From positions 1-64,000 of the forward strand of contig JADJOY010000001.1 in the NCBI GenBank assembly GCA_016713535.1: a DNA stretch of 64,000 nt, written 5' to 3'. The notes beneath the pieces are model-generated. The model was not told where the DNA came from. It did no database searches and saw only the letters and a program-made list of their open reading frames with translations. The stretch is from JADJOY01 sp016713535 [NCBI: Deltaproteobacteria bacterium]. GTDB taxonomy: Bacteria > JADJOY01. Below are positions 27,577-39,033 of the stretch, in pieces (the first letter of the stretch is position 1; every line of letters begins with the position of its first letter). The translations under genes and the position numbers were made by a program.

Positions 27577-28667
27577 ATGGCCGATCGACGCTCCTCTCCT
27601 AGCTCGCTGCTCGGGCTGACTCTGGTCGCCGTGGGAGCGCTCCTCGGCGTGGTGGTCGGCGAGGTTCTGTTCCGGCGCATCGCCGAGCCGCGGCCGCCGC
27701 TGGTCGAGGCGGAGGACGGCATCGCGTGGTTCCAGACCAGCGATCCGACGACCTTGATCCTCGGCTCGAGCCATGCGCGGGCGTTCTTGCCGCTCGCCGC
27801 GACCCTCACCGCCGAGGGCGAGGTCGGCACGGCCGCCCACCACGAGCGGGTAGCGGTGATCTCGCTCGAGTACGGCACCGTCACGTCCTACCGCTGGCTG
27901 GTGGAGCACCGGTTGCTGCCGTTCCTGGACGCGCCCCGCGGCGGCGCTCGGCCGGCGCTGGCGCGAGCGATCCTGGTGACCGACTGGTGGGACGCGTGCG
28001 GGCGGATGCACGGTCCCGCCGCGACGAACCTGCCGGCTCGCGCGTGTGGACGGTGGCCGACTTCGTGGCCGACCTCGCCCAGCACGGCCTGACCGACCAC
28101 AACGCGAACTACCTGCAGAACCAGCTGAACCGCTGGTTCCGCGACTCGGTCCTTGTGCGCTCTCGCGGCCACGATCACCTCGTCGACGCGCTCAAGCAGT
28201 TGGTCCGCGAGAAGACCGATGCGGAGCGGCGCGCCGATCTCCAGGGCGCCATCGACGCATGGCGCGACATGGTCGAGGCGGGGGCGGGTTGCGAGGACCC
28301 GCTCCAGCGCGCGGCCCTCGACGACCTGGTGAGCTCCTTCGAGTCGCGCGGGATCGAGGTGACGATCCTGCTGTACCCGCGCATGCCGTCGACGATCACC
28401 GATCGCGCCCGCGACACCACGCTCGCCGAGTTCTCGGCGTGGGCGCGCGGATGGGCCACGGGGCGCGGGCTTCGTTTCCTCGACCTGTCCTTGGACTCGC
28501 CCCTCACCGATGACGACTGGGAGTCCGACCTCGACCACGTGACCGCCGCGGGGGCGGAGAAGTTCTCCGTCTGGGCGCTCGCTGCACCGCTCGCGTTTCT
28601 CAGCGAGCCGGTCCCTGCCCGCGGCGGCGCGATGGTGCCGGCGCACACCGTTGGAGGCGGCCCGTGA
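27577..28667 (+). CDS. SGNH-type (AlgJ/DltD-like) partner of the MBOAT acyltransferase, one frameshift
   Basis: One membrane anchor (LLGLTLVAVGALLGVVVGEVLF) is followed by a periplasmic domain with LILGSSHARAF, which fits block I of SGNH-like proteins. Near the C-terminus SDLDHVTAAGAEKF fits the Asp/His block. A single-base shift near 28040 joins NLPARA to the frame reading VWTVADFVADLAQ. The corrected length is about 363 residues. Proteins of this sort pass acyl groups, exported by an MBOAT partner, onto surface polymers. The stop overlaps the MBOAT start by 4 bp (GTGA), which supports a functional pair. The assignment to AlgJ, DltD or a related group is not certain. Confidence 0.7.
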
Positions 28668-30136
28668 TCTTCGGCGGCGCGGCGTTCGTGTTCTTCTTCC
28701 CGCTGGTGCTCGCGCTCCACTGGCTGGTGCCGCGGCGCGCCTCGGACCAGAACGCGGTGTTGTTGCTCGCGAGCTACGCCTTCGTCTGGTGCTGGAACCC
28801 GCGTCTGTTGTGGGTGTTCGTGCTGTCGACCGCGGTCAACTACCTGGCCGGGCTGGCGCTCGATCGCCCCGCGGGTGCATCGCCGTCGCGCCGGGCGCGG
28901 CTCGCGCTCGGGCTAGGCGTCGGGTGGGACCTGGCTCAGCTCGCGCTGTTCAAGTACCTCGGGTTCTTCGCGGTCTCGCTCAACGAGCTGCTCGGTGCGC
29001 TCGGCGCGGCGGCGCGTCTGCCGGTCGTGCACGTGGCGGCGCTGGTCGGGGTGTCGTTCTGGACCCTGACCCAGATCGGATACCTGATCGACGTCTACTA
29101 CGGGCGCATCCGTGCGTGCCGCTCGCCGCTCCAGTTCGCGACGTTCATCGCGTTCTTCCCCCAGCTCATGGCGGGTCCGATCGTGCGCGGCCGCGACCTG
29201 TTGCCCCAGTACCGAGAGGCTCGTTCGCTGGGGCTCGACGCGCTGCGAGGCGGCTGTGGTCTGTTCTTCCTCGGCTTCTTCATGAAGTTCTATGTGGCCG
29301 ACTACCTGGGCCACTGGATCGTCGATCCGGTGTTCACCCACCCCGAGAAGTGGAACGCCGCGAGCCACTGGCTGGCGCTGGCAGGGTTCGCGGTCCAGGT
29401 GTTCGACGACTTCGCCGGCTACAGCTTCATGGCGCTCGGGCTCGGGCGCCTGCTGGGGATCGAGCTGCCGCTCAACTTCGACCACCCGTTCCTGAGCCGC
29501 GGGCTGATGGAGCTGTGGCGGCGCTGGCACATCACCCTCAACACCTGGCTGTTCGACTACCTCTACTACCCGCTCACCACGAGCCAGGGCTCGTTCCGCG
29601 GTCGTCTCGACCTGGGCTTCGCGGTGGTGTTCGCGGTCTCCGGGCTCTGGCACGGAGCCACCTGGATGTTCGTGACGTGGGGCGCACTCCAGGGCTTGGG
29701 CCTGATGGTGCAGCGGCGCTGGGACGTCTTCTACAAGAGCCTTTGCAGGCGCGACCGAACCTGGGTCGCGCGCCGCAAGAGCGAAGCCTACGGCGCGGCG
29801 GCGTGGCTGATCACGATCGGCTTCTTCGTGGTCAGCTTGGTGCCATTCAGGTCGCCGACCGCGGGCGCGGCGCTCGAGTTCGTGCGCGGGCTCGCGGGGC
29901 ATCAGGGTTCCCGGTTCGTGGTCCAAGGCGGCGCCGCGACCTGGTTCAATCTGCTGGTGTGCTTCGGCTTCGTCGCGCTGCACCACGTGCTCGGCTCGGC
30001 GCGGCTTCGCCCGTGGGCCGATCGGCTGTTCGGGCTCCCCGCGTTACTGCGAGGCTTCGCGTATGGCCTCGTGATCGTGTTCCTGCTGGTCTTCATGCCG
30101 CTCGGGGCGGGCAGCTTCATCTACGCGAACTTCTGA
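28664..30136 (+). CDS. MBOAT-family O-acyltransferase (AlgI/DltB-like)
   Basis: The 490-residue polytopic inner-membrane protein moves acyl groups from a cytoplasmic donor to the outer face. The MBOAT core is clear: GVSFWTLTQIGYLIDVYYG, FIAFFPQLMAGPIVRG, WRRWHITLNTWLFDYLYYP with the conserved His, and SGLWHGATWMFVTWG with the catalytic His. The length and the first residues (FGGAAFVFFFPLVLALHWLVP) fit AlgI/PatA-like enzymes used for alginate, peptidoglycan or polysaccharide O-acetylation. The GTG start at 28664 overlaps the upstream SGNH stop. The natural acceptor here is unknown. Confidence 0.93.
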   Translation: MIFGGAAFVFFFPLVLALHWLVPRRASDQNAVLLLASYAFVWCWNPRLLWVFVLSTAVNYLAGLALDRPAGASPSRRARLALGLGVGWDLAQLALFKYLGFFAVSLNELLGALGAAARLPVVHVAALVGVSFWTLTQIGYLIDVYYGRIRACRSPLQFATFIAFFPQLMAGPIVRGRDLLPQYREARSLGLDALRGGCGLFFLGFFMKFYVADYLGHWIVDPVFTHPEKWNAASHWLALAGFAVQVFDDFAGYSFMALGLGRLLGIELPLNFDHPFLSRGLMELWRRWHITLNTWLFDYLYYPLTTSQGSFRGRLDLGFAVVFAVSGLWHGATWMFVTWGALQGLGLMVQRRWDVFYKSLCRRDRTWVARRKSEAYGAAAWLITIGFFVVSLVPFRSPTAGAALEFVRGLAGHQGSRFVVQGGAATWFNLLVCFGFVALHHVLGSARLRPWADRLFGLPALLRGFAYGLVIVFLLVFMPLGAGSFIYANF

Positions 30137-30368
30137 GCGAGTCGAGCATGACGGTGGCGTCAGAAAGGCGCCCAGCCGCGCGGCGCCGAAACGGGTGAGC
30201 GCTGCGCGCAGGACTCGCTCTGCGCCCATCTCGGACCTCGCACGCCCTGCCGGGATGGCGATCGAATCTCAACGATGTCGGTATGTTGGCCGGCTCCGAG
30301 CGCCGCGCCTCGTGGCCCCGCGGAGAGCCGGGCGGAGCGCGGCACGAGGGCTGCACTCGAGCGCCCGC

Positions 30369-32129
30369 ATGCTCACTTCCAGCGCTGTGTCTGGTCCCGT
30401 TTGCCTGGTCCGTCCACCGGCCGTCGAGTCGTTCCGTTTCGTCACCTCCGGCATCACGCTGCCGCTGGGTCTCGCCTACATCGCTGGTGCGATCGAGGGG
30501 TGCGGCCGAGCCGTACATGTGATCGACGCGGTGGGCGAGGCGCCGCGCCGCGCCACCCGCTACTACAAGGGGTTCCTGGTGGGCCTGCCGCTGGAGGAGA
30601 TCGTCGCCCGGGTGCCGGCCGAGTCGTCGCTGGTCGGGATCTCGGTGGTGTTCACCCACGAATATCCGGCGGTGGTCCGGTTGGTCGAACTGCTCAAGAA
30701 GGCGCGGCCCGAGCTGCGGGTGGTGCTCGGTGGCGAGCACGTCACTGCCATGCCCGAGTTCTGCCTCGCCACCTCGAAGGCGGACTTCGTGGTGTGCGGC
30801 GAGGGTGAAGAGACGATCGTCGAATTGCTCGAGGCGCTCGATCTGCAACGCCCCCTCGACGAGGTCGCGGGCATCGGGTTCCGCGACGGTCCGCGGCTCA
30901 CGGTGAACCCGCGCCGGACCCGTAACCGTGACATCGACGCGATCCCGTATCCGGCGTGGCACCACTTCGCCTACCAGACCTACAGCGATCACCACTACAT
31001 CGCGGCGATGGACACCCAGCGCCTCAACCTGCCGCTGCTCGCGACTCGCGGCTGTCCGTACCAATGTACGTTCTGCTCGTCGCCCAATACCTGGCAGCCG
31101 CAGTGGATCCCGCGCGATCCGGTGAAGGTGGTGGACGAGATCGAGCACCACGTGAGGACCTACGGCGCGTCGAGCTTTCCTTTCCAGGACCTGACCGCGG
31201 TGATCCGCCGCGACTGGATCGTGGCGTTCTGTGAGGAGGTGCTCCGGCGCGGTCTCGACATTCGCTGGCAGATGCCCTCGGGAACCCGCGCCGAGGCGGT
31301 CGATGCCGAGGTCGCGGACCTGATGAAGCGCTCCGGCATGGTGAGCCTCGCGTACGCGCCCGAGTCGGGCTCCGAGGAGACGCGCAAGCTCATCAAGAAG
31401 CGCATGACCACCGAGGACCTGCTGGCGGGGATTCGCGCCTCGTCGGCGGCCGGGCTCAACGTCGCGGTGTTCACGGTCATCGGCTTCCCCCACGACACGC
31501 CCGCGAGCCTCGCGCACAACCTGGAGTTCGTGCGCCGCGTCCGCGCGCTCGGCGTGACCGATCTCGCGGTCGGCTACTACTTCGCGCTGCCCGCGACCGA
31601 GCTGTTCGACAGCCTCTACGACGCCGGGCGGATCCGCCTCGACGCCACGTACTTCGGTCACATCCTGCAAGGGGGAGACCTCGTTCCCTCGGTGAGCCAC
31701 TGCGAGAGCCTCGGTCGCCTCGGGCTGATGCGCTGGAAGTTCCAGATGTACGCGACCTTCTACTCGGCACGCGACGAGACCAAGCCGCGCACCGGCCTAG
31801 CGGCCTCGCTGTGGCGAGCGTTCAGCGGACTGTTCGCGTCGAGCCACGACTCGAAGCTCCAGACCGTGTTTCGCAACGCCATGTACGCCGGGTGGACCGA
31901 ACTCAGGCTGGCGTTAACTCGCGGCTGGCTGTCGCGATCCGAAGAGCGCGCGCTGTTCTCGACGTGGGACGACACCTTCCGCGCCATCCGCGCGAAGCTC
32001 ATCGCGCGCAACATCGCGGTGCCGGCGCATCCGGACACGAGCCGGATTCATCAGGGCAACGTGATGAAGCAACTCCGCGTGTCCCACCAGACACCGCGCA
32101 CCCTGCGCCTCGATTCGGCGGCGAGCTAG
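30369..32129 (+). CDS. B12-binding-type radical SAM enzyme
   Basis: The 586-residue protein has an N-terminal cobalamin-binding-like domain of about 180 residues (LPLGLAYIAGAIE, VVLGGEHVTAMPE, CGEGEETIVELLEAL). The radical SAM core follows, with TRGCPYQCTFCSSP providing the C-x3-C-x2-C iron-sulphur site near residue 220. The classic D-x-H-x-x-G cobalamin ligand motif is not visible, so B12 may bind base-off or not at all. The C-terminal 170 residues are a separate helical extension. Such enzymes methylate unactivated carbons or rearrange lipids and peptides. The ATG at 30369 begins just before the first conserved strand, although upstream in-frame starts exist. It may belong with the surface-modification cluster. 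Confidence 0.85.
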   Translation: MLTSSAVSGPVCLVRPPAVESFRFVTSGITLPLGLAYIAGAIEGCGRAVHVIDAVGEAPRRATRYYKGFLVGLPLEEIVARVPAESSLVGISVVFTHEYPAVVRLVELLKKARPELRVVLGGEHVTAMPEFCLATSKADFVVCGEGEETIVELLEALDLQRPLDEVAGIGFRDGPRLTVNPRRTRNRDIDAIPYPAWHHFAYQTYSDHHYIAAMDTQRLNLPLLATRGCPYQCTFCSSPNTWQPQWIPRDPVKVVDEIEHHVRTYGASSFPFQDLTAVIRRDWIVAFCEEVLRRGLDIRWQMPSGTRAEAVDAEVADLMKRSGMVSLAYAPESGSEETRKLIKKRMTTEDLLAGIRASSAAGLNVAVFTVIGFPHDTPASLAHNLEFVRRVRALGVTDLAVGYYFALPATELFDSLYDAGRIRLDATYFGHILQGGDLVPSVSHCESLGRLGLMRWKFQMYATFYSARDETKPRTGLAASLWRAFSGLFASSHDSKLQTVFRNAMYAGWTELRLALTRGWLSRSEERALFSTWDDTFRAIRAKLIARNIAVPAHPDTSRIHQGNVMKQLRVSHQTPRTLRLDSAAS

Positions 32130-32613
32130 CGGTCGCGGACCGACTCGAGGTGCCGCGGCACCTCGACGATCCGGCCGGCTACTCCCCGCGTCGGAACCCC
32201 GAGCCGGGTCCGCGCGCGCACGCACCTTCGGCCCCCTGCCGGGTTGCTGCGAGCGTGACCGTCGCGGGCACTGTGGCCCTTTCGGTCACGGGGAGCGGGT
32301 ACTCCGCACGGCGCGAGAGCGACGATGGCCTCGCGGCCCGCCGGCGCTCACCGGAACCCGATCGGCGCGGGACGATTCGCGAACTCGCGTTCCCCGGGCG
32401 CAGCGGACGGAAGCGGACCATCCACCGGCGCGCAGTCCGCGCGCGGTACGTCGCTTGCTGCACCACGCCTCGTGGCATGCCTCGGCCACGTCCGAGTGTT
32501 TCAGGGGCGCGGCTCCCGGACGGGGCGCGAGCCGCCTGAGGTCCGACGTCGCAGAGGGACCGAACGACACCAACATCCCGGCGGCCGACTCGTGGTCGCC
32601 AGGAGGAGACGCC
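32130..32613. other. No gene recognised
   Basis: This interval between the radical SAM gene and the small periplasmic protein contains only arginine-rich shadow frames. I see no clear promoter, terminator or repeat. Confidence 0.4.
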
Positions 32614-33012
32614 ATGAAACCCGACCACCCTCGGCTGATCCCGCTCGTCGCCGCCGTGCTCGTCACCGGCGCGGTTGGCCTCGCTGCCGCACACACGCCG
32701 GCGAGCGACGTCGGGGCTCAGGCTCCCGTCGCGAGCGACCCCGCGAAGTCCACCCAGGATCACTTGGTGCTGGCGGCGTCGTACGATTTGCGGCTCCAGG
32801 ACCTCGACCGCCTCATCGCGGAGCACGAGCAGATGAAGCGAGACCATCGCCGCTTCTACTCGGTCAACGAGAAGGTGATCGCGAAGAAGCCCTCGTCCGA
32901 AATGGAAAAGCACTGCGATGCGATCATCCAAGACGCGAAGAGGCTCGAGAGGGATCTGAGAGATTTCGCGGCTTGGCACCGATCGGTCGCGGGGGAGCCC
33001 CAGACCAGGTGA
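32614..33012 (+). CDS. Small exported helical protein, unknown function
   Basis: The 132-residue protein has a signal peptide (LIPLVAAVLVTGAVGLAAA) and a mature part that is almost entirely charged helix: YDLRLQDLDRLIAEHEQMK and EMEKHCDAIIQDAKRLERD. The heptad-like spacing of Leu/Ile suggests a two-helix coiled coil in the periplasm. It has one cysteine. A strong AGGAGG site marks the ATG at 32614. It lies 157 bp upstream of a cytochrome c gene and close to the copper-type P-ATPase, so a periplasmic stress or metal-chaperone role is possible. I do not know the family. Confidence 0.65.
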   Translation: MKPDHPRLIPLVAAVLVTGAVGLAAAHTPASDVGAQAPVASDPAKSTQDHLVLAASYDLRLQDLDRLIAEHEQMKRDHRRFYSVNEKVIAKKPSSEMEKHCDAIIQDAKRLERDLRDFAAWHRSVAGEPQTR

Positions 33013-33169
33013 TCCCGCGCCCCCGCCGGTCGCATCGGCGGGCCGTACTGTCCGAGCGATTCGCACCCCGACCCATGACGAGGAGGGACCACTCGACGAC
33101 GAGGCGAGGGAGGGGCGGGGGGTGGGTGTCGAGGCGGTGTGACCAGCGGTGCCAGGAGGGATTCCGCGC

Positions 33170-33802
33170 ATGAGGGGATCACGAAGGCGCCACGGCTTCG
33201 TGGCGGGGCTCGTCGCTGGGTTTGGGATCGCCGGCGCCGTGGCAATGGGCGGCGGGTACCTGGTGCTCCGAGGCGGGATCAGCGCGCGCCCGGAGCCGTC
33301 CCGCATCGAGGCGGACATCGCGCGGCGCGTTCGGCACGCCTTGGTCCCGCGCCAGGTCCGCGCCATCGAGAACCCGGTCCCACTCACCGGCGAGGTCTTG
33401 CGCACGGGCCTCGAGCACTGGGCCGATCACTGCGCCCCCTGCCACGGCAACGACGGGCGCGGGGACACGACGATCGGGCAGGGCACCTATCCGCGGGCAC
33501 CCGACATGCGCTCGCCCGCGACGCAGCGGCTTTCGGACGGCGAGCTCTTCTATCTCATCGAAAACGGAGTTCGCTTCACGGCCATGCCGGCGTGGGGCAC
33601 CGGCGATCCCGCCCCGACATCCGAGAGCTGGCACCTCGTCCACTTCATCCGTCACCTCCCGAGCATCGGGCCCGACGATCTGGTCGAGATGGAGCGGATG
33701 AACCCAAGGACGAGCGCCGAGTGCAAAGACGAGGAGGAGACCCGGCGGTTCCTCGAAGGCGATGCGCGCGCTGCGGCGCCGCTCGAGCACCAATCCCCCT
33801 GA
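33170..33802 (+). CDS. Membrane-anchored monohaem cytochrome c, second paralogue
   Basis: The 210-residue protein has an N-terminal anchor (FVAGLVAGFGIAGAVAMGGGY), haem site CAPCH and the same downstream pattern as the cytochrome at 21551: CHGNDGRGDTTIGQGTYPRA, ATQRLSDGELFYLIENGVRF, AMPAWG, WHLVHFIRHLPS. The paralogues also share the spacing between anchor and haem, so they arose by duplication. The ATG at 33170 follows AGGAGG, and an in-frame GTG at 33149 is less likely. It sits tail to tail with the copper-type ATPase gene (67 bp between stops) and after a small periplasmic protein. Confidence 0.87.
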   Translation: MRGSRRRHGFVAGLVAGFGIAGAVAMGGGYLVLRGGISARPEPSRIEADIARRVRHALVPRQVRAIENPVPLTGEVLRTGLEHWADHCAPCHGNDGRGDTTIGQGTYPRAPDMRSPATQRLSDGELFYLIENGVRFTAMPAWGTGDPAPTSESWHLVHFIRHLPSIGPDDLVEMERMNPRTSAECKDEEETRRFLEGDARAAAPLEHQSP

Positions 33803-33869
33803 CCGGGCTCCCTCGGCTCCGGCGGCCGTTCTCCCGGATGGTGCCGCTATGCCTTTGGCGCGGCCGCGC

Positions 33870-36284
<2,415 letters not shown>

Positions 36285-36529
36285 GGCAGGAAGTGTAGTG
36301 GCCCGCGCGGCCATTCCCGATCCGATCGACGCGGGATCGGGGATCGACGGGTGCGGGTGCTGCCGGCGGTCGTGAGCGGGGTGCATCGACGGTCTCCCTG
36401 GGTGGTGGGAGCGGGTCGTCGCCGCCCCCGGGTTCACCAGGCAGACGCACGGGGATGCGGATCCTTACGGTGACCGGCGGCGAGAGACCGCCGCCCTCCA
36501 GCCCAGCACCCGCTGGGCTCACGCCACGG

Positions 36530-37165
36530 TCAACCGGCTCGGCGCCGGAAGCGCGAGAACTGGAAGTGCTGGACGGATCCGCCCGGCGTCGTGTGCGAGA
36601 CGGCGCGCGCCTCCTCCAGCCGAAACGCCGGCCCGAGCTCGGTGGCGAGGCTCTCCGGTGAGTAGCGCGCGACCGGCAGGCCGCTGCAGCGCTCGGGGCC
36701 GTCGAGGGCAAAGGTGGCGACGATGACGCACGCTCCCGCGCCCGTGTTGTCGAGGAGCTGCGCGCGATAGGCGGAGCGGAGCCGGGCGTCGGTGAGGAAG
36801 TGGAAGACCGCGCGGTCGTGCCACACGTCGAAGGGTCCGCCGAGGTCGGCGTCGGTGACGTCGCCGGTGAGCCAGCGCACCGCGCCGGCTCGTTCGCCGA
36901 GGCGCCGCCGCGCGTGGCCGAGCGCGGCGGAGGCGAGGTCGAGGACGGTGACGTCGCGATGGCCCCGCGCGAGGAGGTGGTCGACCAGCGTCGATGCGCC
37001 GCCGCCTACGTCGATGAGGCGCGCGGTGGGCGGGTGGCCGCCCGCCTCGATCAGCGAGAGCGATGGCTCGGGGCTCGCCTGATACCAGCTCACCGAGAGC
37101 GGCGACTTCTCGCAGTAGACCTTCTCCCAGTGCGCGCGTCGATCGGTCCCGGCGTCGCTCGTCAT
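36530..37165 (-). CDS. Class I SAM-dependent methyltransferase
   Basis: The 211-residue protein begins HWEKVYCEKSPLSVSWYQ, a start seen in a common group of small bacterial methyltransferases. The SAM site RLIDVGGGASTLVDHL, VTVLDLASAALGHAR and FDVWHDRAVFHFL follow. FALDGPERCSGLPVARYSPE near the C-terminus fits the substrate lid of that group, which is often annotated as type 12 methyltransferase. It is a soluble enzyme with unknown substrate. The ATG at 37165 has a GGAG site. It is divergent from the F420 reductase gene with 125 bp between starts. Confidence 0.85.
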   Translation of the reverse strand: MTSDAGTDRRAHWEKVYCEKSPLSVSWYQASPEPSLSLIEAGGHPPTARLIDVGGGASTLVDHLLARGHRDVTVLDLASAALGHARRRLGERAGAVRWLTGDVTDADLGGPFDVWHDRAVFHFLTDARLRSAYRAQLLDNTGAGACVIVATFALDGPERCSGLPVARYSPESLATELGPAFRLEEARAVSHTTPGGSVQHFQFSRFRRRAG

Positions 37166-37290
37166 CGGCGTCTCCGCTCTCCGCGGCAGCATAGCGAACC
37201 CGCGCCGCCCGGCCCGGCTGCCCTGCTAGACTCGGCTGTTCAATTCGAGCACCCGAGGGCTCGCACGGCCGGGCGGGGAGGCACGACACC

Positions 37291-37941
37291 ATGAAGATCG
37301 CGGTGCTGGGTGGGACGGGAAAGATCGGCTTCGGCCTGGCGATGCGCTGGGCTCGCGCCGGCGAGGACGTGACGATCGGCTCGCGCGCGGCCGAGAAGGC
37401 GATCGCGGCGGCGGCCGAGGCGACCGCCAAGTGCGGCGCCACGGTGCACGGCGCGGCCAACCGTGACGCCGCCGCGGCGGCCGACGTGGTGGTGCTCGCG
37501 GTGCCCTTCGAGGCCCAGGCCGGCACCCTCGCTGACGTCCACGACGCGGTCCAGGGCAAGCTCTTCATCACCGCGGTGAACCCGGTCGACCCGGCGCGGT
37601 TGCACGTCGCGATCTTGCCGCCCGAGGGCTCGGCCACCGAGCAGGCGCAGCGCCAGCTCGGCGCGGCCGTGAAGGTGGTCGCGGCGTTCCAGACCGTGCC
37701 GTCGTTCGTGGCCCGCGAGTTCAAGCTCGACTACGAGGGCGACGTGCTGGTGTGCGGCGACGACGCCGAGGCCAAGGAGCGCACGCGCGCGCTGGTGGAG
37801 GAGGCGGGGTTCCGCGCCTTCGACGCGGGTCCGCTCGCCAACGCGTACGTGGTCGAGGGCCTGGTGTCGCTGAGCCTCGCGATCAAGAAGGTCCACCCGC
37901 TCAAGCGCCTCGGCTTCCGGGTGGTCGGAACGCCTGCGTGA
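37291..37941 (+). CDS. F420-dependent NADP reductase
   Basis: The 216-residue protein has the N-terminal dinucleotide motif AVLGGTGKIGFGLAMRWA, then GSRAAEKA for the NADP phosphate. VVVLAVPFEAQ, TAVNPVD and VVAAFQTVPS follow, and VCGDDAEAKERTRALVEEAG and the closing GFRVVGT complete the family pattern. The enzyme exchanges hydride between NADP and coenzyme F420, so it implies that the organism makes or scavenges F420. The gene stop overlaps a possible GTG start of the Rieske gene (GTGA) and so the two may be cotranscribed, although I prefer a later Rieske start. Confidence 0.88.
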   Translation: MKIAVLGGTGKIGFGLAMRWARAGEDVTIGSRAAEKAIAAAAEATAKCGATVHGAANRDAAAAADVVVLAVPFEAQAGTLADVHDAVQGKLFITAVNPVDPARLHVAILPPEGSATEQAQRQLGAAVKVVAAFQTVPSFVAREFKLDYEGDVLVCGDDAEAKERTRALVEEAGFRAFDAGPLANAYVVEGLVSLSLAIKKVHPLKRLGFRVVGTPA

Positions 37942-37988
37942 CGAGGTCACGGTCCGCCGCGACGCGTGTCGGCGAGGATGTCGCCGGC

Positions 37989-39033
37989 GTGAGCGAGGGG
38001 CCGCTGAACCCACCGCGGCGGCTGTGGCCGCCGGGCTTCTGGTATCCGATCGTCGACTCGGCGCGGCTGCGGGCGCGGCCGCTCGGGCTCGAGCGCTTCG
38101 GTCGGCGAGTCGCGCTGTGGCGGGGTGCGAGTGGGCGGGTGGTCTGCTTCCCCGCATCCTGCCCCCACCGCGGCGCCGATCTCGGCGCGGGGCGGGTCGT
38201 GGAGGGCGCCCTCGAGTGCCCGTTCCACGGCTTCCGCTGGGCGGAGTCGGGGCGCTGCACGCTCACGCCGTGCGAGGGGCGCGACACGACGATCTCGCGG
38301 CGCCCTCGACGCGCGCGCGCTGCCGGTCCGCGAGCGCGCCGGCCTGGTGTGGATGTGGTGGGGCGACCCGGCAACCGCGGACGGCGAGCCGCCGTGGTTC
38401 GACGGCCTCGCCGAGAGCACGGTGGGCTGCACGACCACCAGCCACGAGTGGCCGCTCTCCTTCCCGCGGATGATGGAGGCGATCCTCGATCTCCACCACT
38501 TCCCGTTCGTCCACGCCGCGTTCGCGCGCGGCGCGGGGCCGCGCCTCGACCCCTACCGAGCGGTCCTCGACGGCGACGTGATCCACGTCGAGGGACGGCT
38601 CAGGACCGAGAGCGGCACCGGGCCGAGCCAGGATTTCCGTACCCGCGTGCGGTTCCCGGCGGTCATGCTCTCCGAGACCAAGGTGCCGGTGATCGTCCTC
38701 GGCGCGCCGATCGACGAGCGGCGGGTGTGGCTGCACCTGCGCTTCTACCCGCGCCCCGGCGTGTCACCGCTCGCCGGCCGGATCTACTCGTGGTCGCTCA
38801 AATGGGCCGAGGAGATCCTGATCTTCCCCGCCGACAAGCGGGTGCTCCTGTCGACCGAGCCGGCGCTGAGCGGCGAGGACGCGAACGTGCTGGTGCACGC
38901 GGACGGCGCGATCGCGCTCTGGTACAAGCTCGCCGCGCGCGCCTTCGACGCGGCTCAGGGCGCCGGCGCGTCGGCGGAGACTGGCGCCGGGGCGGAGCCC
39001 GGCGCGAGGGCGAGCGCCGGGTCGAGCGCGTAG
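37989..39033 (+). CDS. Rieske [2Fe-2S] oxygenase-type protein, one frameshift
   Basis: An aromatic-ring-hydroxylase-like protein of about 347 residues. The Rieske motif is CPHRGADLG with CPFHGFRW (C-x-H and C-x2-H). A one-base shift near 38295 connects LTPCEGRD to the frame reading ALDARALPVRERAGLVWMWW. The mononuclear iron site is suggested by EAILDLHHFPFVHAAF. The C-terminal half fits VanA-type or related oxygenases. The C-terminus is a Gly/Ala-rich tail overlapping the convergent beta-propeller gene by 79 bp. GTG starts at 37938 (overlapping the F420 reductase) and 37989 are both possible. The substrate is unknown. The reductase partner may be elsewhere. Confidence 0.8.
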
